Assembly (NCBI GenBank): GCA_965203865.1
Contig: OZ241916.1
Location: forward strand, 1,426,001-1,490,000
Length of the DNA stretch: 64,000 nucleotides
Reading direction: 5' to 3'
Source of the DNA: G965200765 sp965203865
GTDB lineage: Bacteria > Pseudomonadota > Gammaproteobacteria > Arenicellales > JAJDZL01
Part shown: positions 63,448 to 64,000 of the stretch, in pieces
Layout: the number at the start of each line of letters is the position of its first letter
Numbering within the stretch: the first letter of the stretch is position 1
The notes under the pieces: model-generated
Seen by the model: only the letters and a program-made list of their open reading frames with translations
Told to the model about the DNA's origin: nothing
The model's database searches: none
Translations under genes and position numbers: made by a program

Positions 63448-63462
63448 GTTTCATGCCTCTTT

Positions 63463-64000
63463 CTAATAATATCTAGTTTTGCTTAAAGTACTGTTCACAT
63501 AAGACACCCGACAGTCAACTTTTTCTGCAATCATTGCTGGTTTCCAATTCAACTTGTCAAGATAACGAATTTTTTCAGTCTTTTTGCTCAATTGGTCAAG
63601 TTCTTTCTCTTGTTCTTCGCTCAAACTTAGACCGGCAGATTCTGGTTCTTCAGTTTCAACCGCATTTGCTTCTTCAGAAACAGCAACTGGTTCTTCTTGC
63701 GGTAATTCTTCACCTTCCTTGACCTCTTCAGGATGCGGACGGGTCATTTGCCTAATCACATTTTCAATGTCAGTCCTGTTAAACTTATACCGCGTTTGCG
63801 CAGTACCCCCGAGACCATGGCCCATCGACCGGAGTATCTTGCGGACGGTTTTATTGCCTTTTTTAATGTCTTCAAATCCAAAAGCAACTGATAGGTCAGA
63901 AACGTCATACTCCCGTTTATCGTCAAGTCGCGCAATTACGTCTTCAGGGTCTGAGGAGAACACCTTGCCAGAAGAAGTCGGAATTAGCTTTACAGGCGAA
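63463..64000 (-). CDS. Unrecognised protein with HTH-like segments, 5' end beyond window
   Basis: The open frame crosses the right edge without a stop, so the N-terminus is not visible; a GTG at 63963 is internal or only an apparent start. About 178 residues can be read. Segment one (YDVSDLSVAFGFEDI to RYKFNRTDIENVIRQM) looks like a winged helix; then an acidic, Pro/Glu-rich linker of about 50 residues; then a charged helix and a C-terminal helix-turn-helix-like end (LNWKPAMIAEKVDCRVSYVN). I do not recognise the family. It shares direction with tsf, 15 bp apart, and may be co-transcribed. Confidence 0.6.
   Translation of the reverse strand, partial: SPVKLIPTSSGKVFSSDPEDVIARLDDKREYDVSDLSVAFGFEDIKKGNKTVRKILRSMGHGLGGTAQTRYKFNRTDIENVIRQMTRPHPEEVKEGEELPQEEPVAVSEEANAVETEEPESAGLSLSEEQEKELDQLSKKTEKIRYLDKLNWKPAMIAEKVDCRVSYVNSTLSKTRYY

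Overview
The window is a stretch of bacterial chromosome, almost all of it on the minus strand, AT-rich and dense with housekeeping genes. The gene orders are those of Gammaproteobacteria: rne/rluC/maf/rpmF/plsX/fabH/fabG/acpP/fabF/mltG/tmk/holB/tatD; thrS-infC-rpmI-rplT-pheS-pheT-ihfA-merR-tRNA-Pro; dnaE-accA-tilS; pyrG-kdsA-eno-ftsB; and tsf-pyrH-frr-uppS-cdsA-dxr-rseP-bamA-skp-lpxD-fabZ-lpxA-lpxB-rnhB-dnaE. LPS, BAM and LpxA/B/D genes show a Gram-negative cell. I cannot fix the order or genus. Several genes normally inside these clusters (fabD, pabC, yceD, sppA, ispD) are absent here, which suggests a compacted, AT-drifted genome. TTG, GTG and possibly CTG/AUU/ACG start codons are common.

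Layout. 1-1482: a restriction-modification pair, with a beta-class DNA methyltransferase followed by a PD-(D/E)XK endonuclease cut by the left edge. 1589-4610: a hairpin terminator and a TRAP transporter operon (dctQ-dctM-dctP) whose binding protein has a Tat signal. 4667-13010: tatD, holB, tmk, mltG and the fatty-acid synthesis cluster, read from a good promoter and a palindrome at about 13083-13147. 13261-17708: maf, a Rieske protein, rluC and RNase E with a long structured leader. 17980-25287: rlmD, a PolB-like exonuclease, recJ, homoserine dehydrogenase, an Mth938-type protein, nlpD and a DedA-like membrane protein. 25350-26597: a glycine amidinotransferase-like enzyme directly downstream of tRNA-Pro(GGG). 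26627-34130: the merR/ihfA/pheTS/rplT/rpmI/infC/thrS block and tRNA-Val(GAC).

34131-35740 is the most island-like part. It has long non-coding flanks, small palindromes and one surface-lipoprotein gene with a TbpB-like beta-barrel end. 35741-44156: uvrB, a divergent aspartate aminotransferase, ygfZ, ftsB, eno, a Cys-type (metal-dependent) KDO8P synthase and pyrG. 44425-63447: tilS, accA, dnaE and the whole envelope-biogenesis/translation cluster back to tsf. 63463-64000: an unrecognised protein with two helix-turn-helix-like segments, cut by the right edge, where rpsB would be expected.

Most of the window is core metabolism. I did not find a clearly new multi-gene system. The best leads are the half-visible restriction-modification locus, the edge protein after tsf, the lipoprotein island with its palindromes, the amidinotransferase at tRNA-Pro, and unusual translation starts of infC and mltG.
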